DNA from: Methanosarcina sp. ERenArc_MAG2
GTDB taxonomy: Archaea > Halobacteriota > Methanosarcinia > Methanosarcinales > Methanosarcinaceae
Assembly: GCA_023955635.1 (NCBI GenBank)
Contig: JAMXHR010000018.1
Span: 1 to 64,000, forward strand
DNA: 64,000 nucleotides
Direction of reading: 5' to 3'
Shown here: piece after piece, positions 20,404-29,999 of the stretch
Numbering within the stretch: position 1 is the first letter of the stretch
How the letters are laid out: the number at the start of each line of letters is the position of its first letter
Notes under the pieces: model-generated
Databases searched by the model: none
The model's input: the letters and a program-made list of their open reading frames with translations, nothing else
Told to the model about the DNA's origin: nothing
Made by a program: the position numbers and the translations under genes

Positions 20404-20795
20404 GTATTACCGTAGTTGCAACTGAGCTTATTGCACATAATGGTGAGTCGCTACACGTGGCAATGAACACATTAATGTCAGGAGATACAATTATTGTAGA
20501 GCCTGGCATCTATGCTGAGAATATTGTAATAAATAATGATAATCTCGTAATCAGTCTGAATAATAGAATCATGATGATACGGTTGTGCAGGAATCCCGAG
20601 GCTTTTGAATTTATGCGAACAACGTAACTATTAAGGATTTTAGCAAAGAGATGCCGATGCCTCCGATGCAATTGTTATCAGTGATTAGACAACTAATTGC
20701 AGGATTGAGAATCATAGATTATCAATTGCCATAATTGTGGTAAGACAGATCTAACCGTATTTGGAAACATAGTAAGTAATAATGAAACTCTGGAT
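20404..20795 (+). pseudogene. Decayed duplicate of the NosD-like beta-helix gene
   Basis: This stretch aligns with the first part of the intact gene that follows at 21020. Shared segments include GTTGCAACTGAGCTTATTG, GAGCCTGGCATCTATGC and GATACGGTTGTGCAGG. It carries several stops and frame changes and lacks a signal peptide. It is a true relic rather than a sequencing artefact, since it has many substitutions as well as gaps. Confidence 0.7.
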
Positions 20796-21019
20796 TTTCA
20801 TTAGCTAAGTTTATATAATGGAAGAAATGTTGGAAATATATATCAATATTATTATTCTAAAAACTCCGGTTTAAAACGTTTTTATCCATTAAACTAACTT
20901 CATAATCTAACTGATAAATGAATTTGAATCAACGGCGAAAGTTCTGGTAATCAATTAAATAGAATATACTTTACTGAAAATATACTTTACTGAAAATATA
21001 CTTTACTGGGATGTTTGTT

Positions 21020-22120
21020 ATGTGGCGAATAAAAAGGACAATATTTATTTTATTTGCAGTAGTTTTTTCACTTCAAGCGATTGCAAGTATTAGCGCAATT
21101 GCAACTGATCTTATTGTACATAACGATGAGTCAATACAGGCGGCAGTGGACAAAGCAAAGCCAGGTGATACCATAATTGTAGAGCCTGGCAACTATACTG
21201 AGAATATTGAAATAAATACTGATAATCTTGTAATCATGTCCAGGTCAGAGAATCCTGATGATACGGTTGTGCAGGGCTCCGGAGGTTTTAGAATTTATGC
21301 GAACAATGTCACTATTAAGGGTTTTAGCATAAAAGGTACCAATGACTCCGATGCAATTGTTATCAGCGATTGGATGGGTAATTGCACGATTGAGAATAAT
21401 AAATTATCAAATTGTCAGAATGGTGTTGAGATAGGTCTAACCGGATTTGGAAATAGAGTAAGTAATAATGAAATCAGGGAATGTAAGGAAGGAATCGGGC
21501 TCGCAGACTGCCAGAAAACTACGATAAAAGATAATTATATCTCACACTGTAATAAGGGAATTGTAATGTCCGATTCCCTCATTAATACAATTGAAAATAA
21601 TACGATTATAAAAAGTGATTTAGGTGTCGTTTTTGGTGGGATCTCTGATGAAAACACTGTAGTTAATAATAAAATAACCTTGAACAATCGGGGTCTTGAT
21701 TTAAGTGCAGGTGGCCATCAAAATCGGATTTATAATAATGATTTCAATAATACAGTAAATGTGAACTTTGGAGATTGTGCTGAATCGAATAACTGGAACA
21801 CCACCAGAACTGCCGGAAAAAATATCATAAACGGCTCTTCTATAGGTGGAAACTGCTGGGCTACACCTGCAGGAGATGGATTTGCCCAGACTCATTTCGA
21901 TGTAAGTGGTTGTGGTATAGCCAATGAACCCTGTTCTCTCTATGAGAAAAATTGTGACTATTTACCTCTTGTAACTTCTACCACAAACTGTACAGCTTCA
22001 AAACCTGCCGCAATAACTGTTGAGCAAGTTATCGAAGCTAATGAAAGTACCGGAAATATCAGTGTCGGGAATAATGCAACCTGTGGAGACAATGAAAGTA
22101 CAGGTGAAGACACGAACTGA
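21020..22120 (+). CDS. NosD-like right-handed beta-helix surface protein
   Basis: Starts with a signal peptide (MWRIKRTIFILFAVVFSLQA), followed by SIQAAVDKAKPGDTIIVEPG and NYTENI, the entry motif of NosD/periplasmic copper-binding-like beta-helix proteins. Repeated short strands (NNKLSNCQNGVEIG, NNTIIKSDLGVVFGG) cover residues 70-250. Cysteines cluster toward the end. As written the frame stops at 22120 after GEDTN. Just beyond, other frames encode SGFEVVARLRACLFF and GYKRTWKD, which resemble the membrane anchor that ends many Methanosarcina surface proteins (compare SGFEVLAG in the S-layer gene). The true end is therefore probably near 22202. Substrate unknown. Confidence 0.75.
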   Translation: MWRIKRTIFILFAVVFSLQAIASISAIATDLIVHNDESIQAAVDKAKPGDTIIVEPGNYTENIEINTDNLVIMSRSENPDDTVVQGSGGFRIYANNVTIKGFSIKGTNDSDAIVISDWMGNCTIENNKLSNCQNGVEIGLTGFGNRVSNNEIRECKEGIGLADCQKTTIKDNYISHCNKGIVMSDSLINTIENNTIIKSDLGVVFGGISDENTVVNNKITLNNRGLDLSAGGHQNRIYNNDFNNTVNVNFGDCAESNNWNTTRTAGKNIINGSSIGGNCWATPAGDGFAQTHFDVSGCGIANEPCSLYEKNCDYLPLVTSTTNCTASKPAAITVEQVIEANESTGNISVGNNATCGDNESTGEDTN

Positions 22121-22202
22121 AAAGCGTGAACGTTCTGGGTTTGAGGTAGTTGCTAGATTGCGTGCCTGCTTGTTCTTTTAGGGTATAAGAGAACGTGGAA
22201 AG

Positions 22203-22712
22203 ATTAACGGAAAACAAGCAGAAGGCAATAAAAAAGCTGACGTAAAGTTTTGACGTCGAAAAAAATAGTCGGTGAAGGTTTCATCCCTTCATTTTATTTT
22301 TTTAATAGGTTTTTCTCATTGTTTTCTACTCACTTTTCAAACTTCGTCTCTCAGCTCCGGAACATCTGTTGCTGTTGACCTCTTTTAAAGTCTATAACAT
22401 AGTTTCTGTTTAGAGAATAAATACAGTTTGCATTTATCTTTATCCGGTCTTTATTTCAGTCGAATACCTCGCAGCTTACTGCGGGGTGCGCCAGCGCAAC
22501 TTTGATTTTTTGTATTTTTAAGATCAACACTAAATAGCTATCATGGAACGAGATTCGGTATCTGGTTTAGTAGCTCTGGGAAATTAAAGTAAAAATACAA
22601 AAGTAAAAATTTGAGGTAAATTCATAGGCTTTTTTCTGCCAGTTTTTACTTTTTGTCCCTTATTTTGGATGCCAATCCAAAAATATTGTAAATATGGATA
22701 TTTATCAGTTTT
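22203..22712. other. Intergenic region with a possible terminator
   Basis: About 510 bases with no open frame. A hairpin (TGAAGG at 22273, CCTTCA at 22286) followed by a T-rich run to 22307 may terminate the beta-helix gene. The rest is featureless to me. Confidence 0.4.
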
Positions 22713-23390
22713 TTATCTTCCCTCTAATAGATATATTTTAAACCAGTCTCCGGCTAAACGAGCAACTTCTTCTAACGCTCCCTGCTCTTCAAAAAGATGA
22801 GTAGCGCCCGGAACAATCTCTAATTTTTTCTCAAGTGCCCCCGTCTTGTCTAAAGCCCACTGGTTCAGATCGATCACCTGGGTGTCTTTTCCACCTACAA
22901 TAAACAATGTCGGTGCCTTTACATACATCAATGCACTTTCAGCAAGGTCAGGCCGTCCTCCTCTGGAGACCACTGCTTTTACGATATCAGAATATTCTCT
23001 TGCAGCTATGAGTGCGGCTGCAGCACCTGTACTGGCTCCAAAGTAACCAAGATTAAGCTTTTTAGTATCCGGCCTATCTAAAAGCCATCTTGTTGTATCA
23101 ATAAGCCTTTTTGAAAGCATATCAATATCAAAACGGAGCTCGCGCGTTATCATATCGATCCTTTCTTCTTCCACTGTCAGGAGATCAAATAAAAGGGTTG
23201 CAAGCCCATTTCTCTGAAGTTCCTGTGCAACGTACTGGTTGCGTGGGCTATGACGGCTGCTTCCGCTTCCGTGCACAAAAACGACAATTCCCCTCGCTCC
23301 CGCAGGAATATCCAGTTTTCCATCAAGATAGATTGAGCCAATTGGAATGTGGACCTCGGCATTTCTTTCAGTATTCGATAATTCGGCCAT
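22713..23390 (-). CDS. Alpha/beta hydrolase, dienelactone-hydrolase-like
   Basis: 225 residues of the alpha/beta hydrolase fold. GIVVFVHGSGSSRHSPRNQY carries the oxyanion-hole HGSGSS motif, LGYFGASTGAAAALIAA the nucleophile Ser elbow (GASTG), APTLFIVGGKDTQVI the acid, and PGATHLFEE the catalytic His. The substrate is unknown. It lies about 70 bases downstream of a phosphoribosyltransferase gene on the same strand; this pairing recurs in bacteria and archaea, where the two domains are sometimes fused. Confidence 0.85.
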   Translation of the reverse strand: MAELSNTERNAEVHIPIGSIYLDGKLDIPAGARGIVVFVHGSGSSRHSPRNQYVAQELQRNGLATLLFDLLTVEEERIDMITRELRFDIDMLSKRLIDTTRWLLDRPDTKKLNLGYFGASTGAAAALIAAREYSDIVKAVVSRGGRPDLAESALMYVKAPTLFIVGGKDTQVIDLNQWALDKTGALEKKLEIVPGATHLFEEQGALEEVARLAGDWFKIYLLEGR

Positions 23391-23460
23391 ATTAACCCCC
23401 CAAAAAGACTTTATTATAACTCACAGGTCTGCAAATGGGTAGACATCAGGCTTTTCTGAC

Positions 23461-24131
23461 TTATTTCGCCGGAAGGCTCCTTGCCTTATCCAGTAGTTCA
23501 CAGACTTCTTCGTCGGCAGTTTGATTGAAATTCTCATACCAGGCTCCTACCCCATAGAAAGGTTCAGGTGTAGCAACACATATTACTTCATCGACCTTTT
23601 TTCAAAGAACCTGCATGTATCAGGTGCAGCCGTAGGAACTGCAACCACTATTTTAGCCGGGTTTTTAGTTTTAAGGGCAGCAGCTGCTGCACGCATTGTT
23701 GCACCTGTCGCAAGTCCGTCATCTATCAAAAGTATAGTCGAACCGCTGATCTCCGGCTTGGGCCTATCTCCACGATAAGTGCGTTCCCTGCGTTTAATTT
23801 CACTAAGCTCATTCGCAGCTACCGAATCAATTACCTGTTCAGATATGTGAAAAGACCTGATCACATCATCATTCAGCACGCGGATATTGTCAGAGGCAAT
23901 CGCTCCCATTGCCAGTTCTTCATTTCCTGGCACTCCTAACTTTCGCACTATAAAAACATCCATTTTTACATTCAGTTCCTTTGCAACTTCAAAAGCCACC
24001 GGAACTCCACCACGTGGAAGAGCCAGTATAAGTACATCCGGACGGTTTGCATACTTTGAAAGTTCTTTTGCCAGCTTTCTTCCTGCATCTACTCTATCTT
24101 TAAAAAGTGCCATTAGTCCCTTCAACCCCAT
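23461..24131 (-). CDS. Phosphoribosyltransferase-domain protein, apparent frameshift
   Basis: PRTase fold with LILALPRGGVPVAFEVAKEL at residues 33-52 and the PRPP-binding loop STILLIDDGLATGATMRAAA near 137. The frame as written ends with FFEKRSMK at 23583, while the next frame continues KVDEVICVATPEPFYGVGAW and DEEVCELLDKARSLPAK. One A missing from the A run after FFE explains the switch; the full protein is about 224 residues. Probably acts with the hydrolase encoded just downstream, in an undefined reaction. Confidence 0.82.
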
Positions 24132-24199
24132 ATTGAACTGAATTAATTGGTAAGATAAGCTATGTTAATTTTATAATATCTCTTTTCAAAGCCTTAAAT

Positions 24200-25917
24200 C
24201 CTAGATTCGGCAGGTAAACATATAGATTAATATAATTAATTTTATATCTCTTTCCTGGTCTTCCCATGGCAGAGATAAACAGCAGTAGAAGAATTGAATC
24301 CTCCTTAAAACGCACAAAGTTCTTAGGTCACCTTGGGCTTGTCGCTGGAGTTTTCAGAGAACTTGAAGTTGACAAACTGATCGATGAGAAACTCCCAAAG
24401 GAAAGGGATCATAATGTCCCTCACTCAGTCTGCATCCTTGCCATGGTAATCAATGGTCTTGGTTTTATAGGGCAACGTTTGTACCTGTTTCCTAATTTTT
24501 TCAAAAACGTTTCTACGGAAAGGCTCTTTGGAGACGGTGTAACAAGAGAAGACCTGAATCAATACGCTATCGGAGAGACTCTTGATAGAATCGTAAAATA
24601 TGGCCCTACAAAACTGTTTACGGAAATTACTCTTCATATTATGAATCGTCTACCTATTCCTGTCCATTGTTTACACGCTGACACTACAAGTGTCAGCGTT
24701 TATGGGGATTATGATGACGAAGAAACTGAGTCTATTGATATTACTTTTGGAATTCCCAAAAACGGAAGATGGGATCTCAAACAATTTGTACTAAGCTTGA
24801 TTGTTAATCAGCATGGGATACCTCTTTTTATGAATACTCATTCAGGAAATGCTTCAGACAAAAACACAATTCTGGAAGCAATCAAGTCTCTCAAATCTGT
24901 TTTAATACCTGAAAGCAAAGTGTACTATGTCGCTGATAGTTCCTTTTACACAGATAATAATCTCAAGAACATGGGAAAGACATTCTGGATCAGTCGCGTT
25001 CCTGCAACAATTAATGAGGCAAAGGAGTTGCTAACTGCAAATTTGAACCTGAAAATGCTGAAAAGCGATGATAGATACTCGTTTTATCAAACTTTTGTGG
25101 AATATGGTGGAGTCAAACAAAAGTGGGTTTTGTTGCTTTCTCACAAGATGAAAGAGAAGAGAGAGGGAACTCTCGGAAAAAAGATTGAAAAAGAGCTTGA
25201 AAAAGCAGAAAAGGCTTTTAAAAAGCTGAAAGGAGAGGACTTTTTCTGCGAAGAGGATGCATTAAAAGCTGCGGAGAAATGGATTCAAGAATTCCCGTCT
25301 ATTGTGTTTGAAAAAGTAGATTTGAAAGCTATTAAGAAACGTGAAGAAGGTAAAAGAGGCAGAATTTCAAAAGATGAGAAATTAAATACTTATTACAGGA
25401 TTGATGGCAGCATAAAGGTTAATAACGCTTTTGTTTTGAAAGAAATGGAGAAAATGGGACTTTTCATTCTTGCAAGTAATGATATTAGTATTTCTCCTGA
25501 AGAGATGCTAAAGTATTACAAAGGACAGGATAACGTAGAAAAAGGATTCAGATTCTTGAAAAGTGACACATTTAGCGTATCAAAAGTTTACCTCAAGAAT
25601 AAAGCAAGAATAGAAGCAGTGACCATGATAATGGTTCTCTGCTTAATGATTTATTCAATAGCAGAATGGAAGTTGAGGACAAAATTAGAGGAACAAAATG
25701 AAACGGTTCCAGATCAAAAAGGAAACCAACAAAAAGACCTACAATGAGATGGATATTTTTCAATTTCCAGGGGATTACAGAACTTATAACTCAAAAAGAA
25801 GAGAAAATAGAGTCAGAAATATTGAATATGGAAGAGATTCACTGGAAGATATTGAGTCTCATGGGGGAGAAATATGAAAATATATATCTCTAATTACGTT
25901 AACCTGCCGAATCTAGG
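24200..25917 (+). mobile_element. IS1634-family insertion sequence with 6-bp target duplication
   Basis: A 1,718-bp element. The ends are 20-bp inverted repeats with one mismatch (CCTAGATTCGGCAGGT at 24200 and its complement ending at 25917). The perfect direct repeat TTAAAT flanks it at 24194-24199 and 25918-25923, the size known for IS1634. It sits between the phosphoribosyltransferase promoter and a broken lipoprotein gene. Confidence 0.92.
24266..25893 (+). CDS. IS1634-family DDE transposase, apparent frameshift near the end
   Basis: The main frame (24266-25747) has the DDE core: HCLHADTTSVSVYGDYDDEE with the first Asp, SKVYYVADSSFYTDNNL with the second, and YKGQDNVEKGFRFLK with the Glu. 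Near the end, QNETVPDQKGN should continue as KPTKRPTMRWIFF, which is present in the next frame (to LMGEKYENIYL, stop 25893). One A missing from GGAAACC explains it. Full length is about 543 residues. The element has intact ends and duplication, so it may well be active. Confidence 0.88.
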
Positions 25918-25952
25918 TTAAATGTATAGATTATTAATTTAAATTTAAACTA

Positions 25953-26316
25953 TTATATTACTTTTTTAATTTCCAGTACCCCCACATCCGCAATTACAGA
26001 CTGCTCTTCCTGAGAAGTATAGCGGTCTTTCATATCAAAGAACCCTTTTTTCAAACCGACTGACAAAATCTTCGAAACCGCTTTCACTGGAAGGTTTTTC
26101 ATATCTTTTCATGAATCTTCCGGCTGCGTCAGACGTTGTAAATACAATGCTCGTGCTGTTTACAATTAACTCCTGTACCTGCATTTCCTGGACTACAAGC
26201 TCCCCTTACGTTTTATGAATTATCTTTGCATCGTCTGAGCCTTCAGGCTCTATCTCAACGCACCCGGATGCGAAAGTTACCAAAATTATGAACAGTATGG
26301 AAATTACTTTATTAAT
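25953..26316 (-). pseudogene. Broken small lipoprotein gene
   Basis: Reading leftward from about 26316 gives INKVISILFIILVTFASGCV, a signal peptide with the lipobox ASGC. The gene then shows an in-frame TAA after IIHKT, resumes with GELVVQEMQVQELIVNSTSI, and switches frame near 26060 to end KDRYTSQEEQSVIADVGVLE. No standard start codon is visible. With a nonsense codon, a frame switch and no start, this is likely a true pseudogene, perhaps linked to the IS1634 insertion just beside its 3' end. Confidence 0.55.
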
Positions 26317-26574
26317 CGAAGTCCTCTCCTATTTTATCCCTTTCGAGCTTGCTATCTCCAAAATTTTTGTTATAATCAGGCATTTTGTGTATTATTACGT
26401 CTCTAAATTTATTTTTTTATTTCTGCTGATGTATAATTCTTTTATGAGACTTCTTAAGTGCTTTTCACTCGAATGAGCATAATTATTTAATTTCAGGTTA
26501 CAAGTATTATTCAGATATTCTGCTGAACTCTTTTTTCGCGCCTTCATTTGAAAAAGTTTTCCAAGGACAATTAT

Positions 26575-27186
26575 ATGAAACGCAACATAAAGGAATGGAA
26601 AGAAAAAAGGGCCGAGTTTCTCAAAGGCAAAACCTGTGCGTGGTGCGGGGTTTCCGATTCCCTATGCATTCATACTCCCAGGGCTTTTTCTCCGGCACAG
26701 ATCAGCTCCGAGATTTATAGTGCTGCATATGTCAGATTCAGGGAAGTTTATAGGGAAAAATACCAGAAATTTAATTGTACGTCAACTGGTAAGCACCGCC
26801 ATAAAAGTCATCCTGCCTGGCATAAAGCTTCAACAGTGCATAAAACCGAACCTGACCATACTGACCTTGTAGAACAGTATATTGAAGTGCTTGTTGAAGA
26901 CTCAGGAGAAGGAAGCTTTAAAAATCTTTATCATGAATGGCTTGAAGAAAGCGGAATTAAAGAGCTGATCGAAGAAGAGATTAAAAAAGCAGGGGAAGAA
27001 TACGAATCTCTGACAAACGCAATTGCACTTTGCAAGCGGTGTCATTTTGCAAGTCTTAAGGGTATGAATCTCTGCCCTGTATGCAGGAATAAATATAAGT
27101 CCTTAAACTATGAAACTTGCTTTGATTGCCTTCCCAAAGATAAAAAGGCAGAAGTTCTGGCAAGGCAAAAAAGAGAATTTTCTTGA
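26575..27186 (+). CDS. HNH-like zinc-binding protein of unknown function
   Basis: About 203 residues from the ATG at 26575, which has an AAGGA site eight bases before it (an upstream TTG at 26548 is less likely). TCAWCG near residue 23, a histidine in LCIHTPRAF, then LCKRCHF, LCPVCRNK and TCFDCL give a set of CxxC pairs like those of HNH nucleases or zinc ribbons. The middle part is charged and predicted helical. I do not recognise the family. No neighbour suggests a role. Confidence 0.6.
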   Translation: MKRNIKEWKEKRAEFLKGKTCAWCGVSDSLCIHTPRAFSPAQISSEIYSAAYVRFREVYREKYQKFNCTSTGKHRHKSHPAWHKASTVHKTEPDHTDLVEQYIEVLVEDSGEGSFKNLYHEWLEESGIKELIEEEIKKAGEEYESLTNAIALCKRCHFASLKGMNLCPVCRNKYKSLNYETCFDCLPKDKKAEVLARQKREFS

Positions 27187-27251
27187 GAATTCAGGGCAGA
27201 TTCCTGATAAATTGTTTTCCGACATGCTATAATTTCTGGAAATTTCTTTTT

Positions 27252-27470
27252 TCAGAGAAGAGCCCAACCACTTCCTCCACAGGCTCTACACGTCCCTATT
27301 TCTAGGTAGCCTGCCCCATTGCAGAGAGGACATATTATTGCAGGCTGGGCAACGAGTACATCCCCCTGTCCTCCGCAAGCTTCACAAGTTCCACTTCCAT
27401 CATGCCCGGTTCCACTACAAAGAGAGCATTTTTCCGGAGCGTATTCAGTATCTATAAACATATGAAACAT
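27252..27470 (-). CDS. DnaJ-type zinc-finger small protein
   Basis: 72 residues, almost all of which form the cysteine-rich fold of DnaJ: CSLCSGTGHDGSG, CEACGGQG, CPLCNGAG, CRACGGSG, four CxxCxGxG repeats. There is no J domain. Similar stand-alone proteins serve as small chaperone or redox factors in other lineages; here the function is unknown. A GAAGGT ribosome-binding site six bases upstream supports the start at 27470. Confidence 0.75.
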   Translation of the reverse strand: MFHMFIDTEYAPEKCSLCSGTGHDGSGTCEACGGQGDVLVAQPAIICPLCNGAGYLEIGTCRACGGSGWALL

Positions 27471-28036
27471 CTTATTACCTTCAAAGGTCCGATTGCAGAA
27501 ATTATCTGAAAAATTATTTTAATACCTATTTTCGGCGTTCTGAGTTAAAAGATCTTCCAAAAAGATAAAAAGGAAAAAGTTATAACTTAATTGGCGGACT
27601 TCCTAGTTTTTCAGCATCTGCAGGCTTTTCTCATGTGTTTCTAAAATGTTCTTAAGAGAACCTTGAGGCATCGCAAAAATTTAACTCCCAAAATCAATGA
27701 AAAATCTTTTTCTCTTACATTTTCCTTTTTAATTGTAAGTTTCAGGAGGGCATTTTGCCGCAGGAAATTATTTTCCTGTCTATTTAAGGTTGTTTGCCAG
27801 TCCAATATCTTCCAAGGTAAAGGAAAGCTTTTGCAGAAAAATATTTTTTTCTCTGCCTTATCTTTCTAACGTTTATCTATAACTTTTTACTTAGTAACAG
27901 AAAATATTACTTTTAACGATTCCGGTAGTTTTAAGTAACATCAAAAAATAATATTAATCGGGGGAGGTTTTGAAGTTGTGCCTGATAGGCATACGCTTTA
28001 AAAGGAATATTTCCTGAAATTTAAGGAGTTGGAAAT
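27471..28036. other. Intergenic region upstream of the PRC-barrel genes
   Basis: About 565 bases without a gene. It should hold the leftward promoter of the zinc-finger gene and the rightward promoter of the first PRC gene; a TATA-like AAAATAATATTAA lies near 27944-27957. Nothing else is evident. Confidence 0.4.
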
Positions 28037-28429
28037 ATGGCAGATAGATATAATCCTGAATTTTTGTCAGCAAGCACAATAAAAGGGGATAAAGTAGTCA
28101 ATAGAGCTGGGGAGGATCTTGGGAAGATTGAAGAATTAATGATTGATCTTCAGGACGGAAGGATAGCATATGCTGTACTTTCTTTTGGCGGATTTCTGGG
28201 TATGGGCAACAAATTATTTGCTATTCCCTGGAATGCTCTTACTCTGAGAGTGCATGAGCACGCCTTTTTACTGGATATTCCTAAAGAAACCCTTGAAAAA
28301 GCAGAAGGCTTTGATAAAGACAACTGGCCTACAACTAACCGAGAATGGCTTGCCACTATGTATATATTCTACGGATATCAGCCTTACTGGCAGACAGAAA
28401 GGGTAGAGGCTCGGCCAGGTAACATATAA
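28037..28429 (+). CDS. PRC-barrel domain protein, single domain
   Basis: 130 residues with one PRC barrel (residues 8-85): SASTIKGDKVVNRAGEDLGK and IEELMIDLQDGRIAYAVLSF. The end is a short tail with WLATMYIFYGYQPYWQ. PRC barrels bind partners in RNA processing and photosynthetic reaction centres; in methanogens small PRC proteins are of unknown role. A ribosome-binding site AAGGAG precedes the ATG. The next gene carries two more domains of the same type, so this is a tandem family. Confidence 0.85.
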   Translation: MADRYNPEFLSASTIKGDKVVNRAGEDLGKIEELMIDLQDGRIAYAVLSFGGFLGMGNKLFAIPWNALTLRVHEHAFLLDIPKETLEKAEGFDKDNWPTTNREWLATMYIFYGYQPYWQTERVEARPGNI

Positions 28430-28573
28430 TTTCTAAAATGAGCAAAACAAGCGCACCCCTCGATTTCACTGGCGAATAGGACGGCAGGGGCGAACTTAAT
28501 CAGAGAGGATTTTGAAGCTGTGCTGGGGGTACAAACTTTAAATATCCTTTCTAAAAATTTGGGAGTTGAAACT

Positions 28574-29350
28574 ATGGCAAATAGAAATAATCCAGATTTT
28601 TTGTCAACAGATACGATAAAAGGGGATAAGGTCGTCAATAGAGCAGGAGAGGACCTTGGGAAAATTGAAGAATTAATGATCGATCTCCAGGATGGAAGAG
28701 TAGCATATGCTGTGCTCTCATTTGGTGGATTACTGGGCATGGGCGACAAGTTATTTGCCATTCCCTGGAAAGCTTTTTCGCTGAGGTTGCACGAGCATGC
28801 TTTCTTACTTGATATTCCTAAAGAAACTCTTGAAAAAGCAGAAGGTTTTGATAAGGATAACTGGCCTACGACTAACCGTGAGTGGCTTTTCACTGTGTAC
28901 AGCTACTATGGTTATCAGTCTTACTGGCAAACTGCAGCCGTTGGGCAAACTGGAATGATGGGAGAGACAGAGTCGGAAAGAACGGCCCCGATGAGAAGTA
29001 TGGCAAAAGATAATCCTGAATTTTTGTCCGCACATACGATAAAAGGAGATAAGGTCGTCAATAGAGCTGGAGATCACGTTGGGAAAATTGATGAATTAAT
29101 GATTGACCTCCAGAATGGAAAAGTCGCATATGCCGTGATGTCACATGGAGGAATCCTTGGTATCGGCAGTAGATTATTTGCTATCCCTTGGCAGGCTCTT
29201 ACTCTGAAAGTGCATGAGCACGCTTTCGTTCTTGATGTTCCTGAAGAAACCTTTCATAAAGCAGAAGGTTTTGATAAGAACAATTGGCCTTTAACTCGTG
29301 AGGAACTCTCCAGTGTCTACAGTTACTATGGATACCCGTTTTACTGGTAG
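28574..29350 (+). CDS. PRC-barrel domain protein, two domains
   Basis: Start at ATG 28574 (MANRNNPDFLS), which aligns with the start of the upstream PRC gene; the frame is open from 28520 but the extra residues have no counterpart. Domain 1 covers residues 1-120 and ends SYWQTAAVGQTG, followed by a linker and domain 2 (KDNPEFLSAHTIKGDKVVNR). The stop TAG at 29350 falls exactly where domain 1 has the CAA of SYWQ. Downstream, the same frame reads AVTAGQTGISDEIESERMAR, matching the linker. The gene may once have carried a third domain. Confidence 0.82.
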   Translation: MANRNNPDFLSTDTIKGDKVVNRAGEDLGKIEELMIDLQDGRVAYAVLSFGGLLGMGDKLFAIPWKAFSLRLHEHAFLLDIPKETLEKAEGFDKDNWPTTNREWLFTVYSYYGYQSYWQTAAVGQTGMMGETESERTAPMRSMAKDNPEFLSAHTIKGDKVVNRAGDHVGKIDELMIDLQNGKVAYAVMSHGGILGIGSRLFAIPWQALTLKVHEHAFVLDVPEETFHKAEGFDKNNWPLTREELSSVYSYYGYPFYW

Positions 29351-29793
29351 GCAGTAACTGCAGGACAAACAGGAATCTCGGATGAGATCGAATCTGAAAG
29401 AATGGCCCGGATGAAAAGAGAGATAAACTGGAATGCCCAGAGAGGCAGAACCTGAAAGAACGTCCCGGGTAGAAGGGGAGAAACAAGGGCGACTAGAAAC
29501 AGTTGAATAAATACTAATAGTACAAGAAAAAGCAGGACTAGGAAAGAAAGAATAGAAAAACTGGAAGAGAAAGAGACAAAGAGAAACGGGAGCAGCTAGA
29601 AAGAGAAAAGATGGTGGAGAGGCGGGAACAAAAATACAAGTAATAAACAAATAAGGGAGACATATTATGTCTCCCTGGATTAAATCGGGTTTATAGTAAA
29701 AGTGCTTTTGGCACTTTAAAATTGACTCCAATAACTATGAAATAAATTTAAGCTCTTATTTTGGTTTTTTTAGCTCGTATTTTTATTTTTTCG
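29351..29793. other. Remnant of a PRC linker and intergenic DNA
   Basis: The first 110 bases encode a linker-like segment in frame with the PRC gene past its TAG stop. The next 200 bases are purine-rich (repeated GAAAGA, GGAGAA) with no stable frame. I see no RNA gene. The region ends at the target duplication of the MITE at 29800. Confidence 0.45.
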
Positions 29794-29799
29794 AATTAT

Positions 29800-29994
29800 C
29801 CCGAATTTGACAGAAGCATACATTTTATAATGTCTGAAGGGCTTCAGGCCTCTGTTTTCTTCAGACAATTCAAATTTGCCCCTTGTGTTTATTGATTTTT
29901 AACATATTTCATTTTACCACAAGGTAATATGTCAATGTAATGCGTTTTTTGTAAGAAAATACTGTATTAATTAACAGGATCTGTCAAATTAGGG
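29800..29994. mobile_element. MITE family A, copy 1 (195 bp)
   Basis: A non-coding element with 14-bp terminal inverted repeats, CCCGAATTTGACAG on the left and the complement of CTGTCAAATTAGGG on the right. A perfect six-base direct repeat AATTAT flanks it (29794-29799 and 29995-30000). It contains a hairpin TGTCTGAAG...CTTCAGACA and a second one CCTTGTG...CACAAGG. A second copy lies at 59819-60014. Confidence 0.8.
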
Positions 29995-29999
29995 AATTA

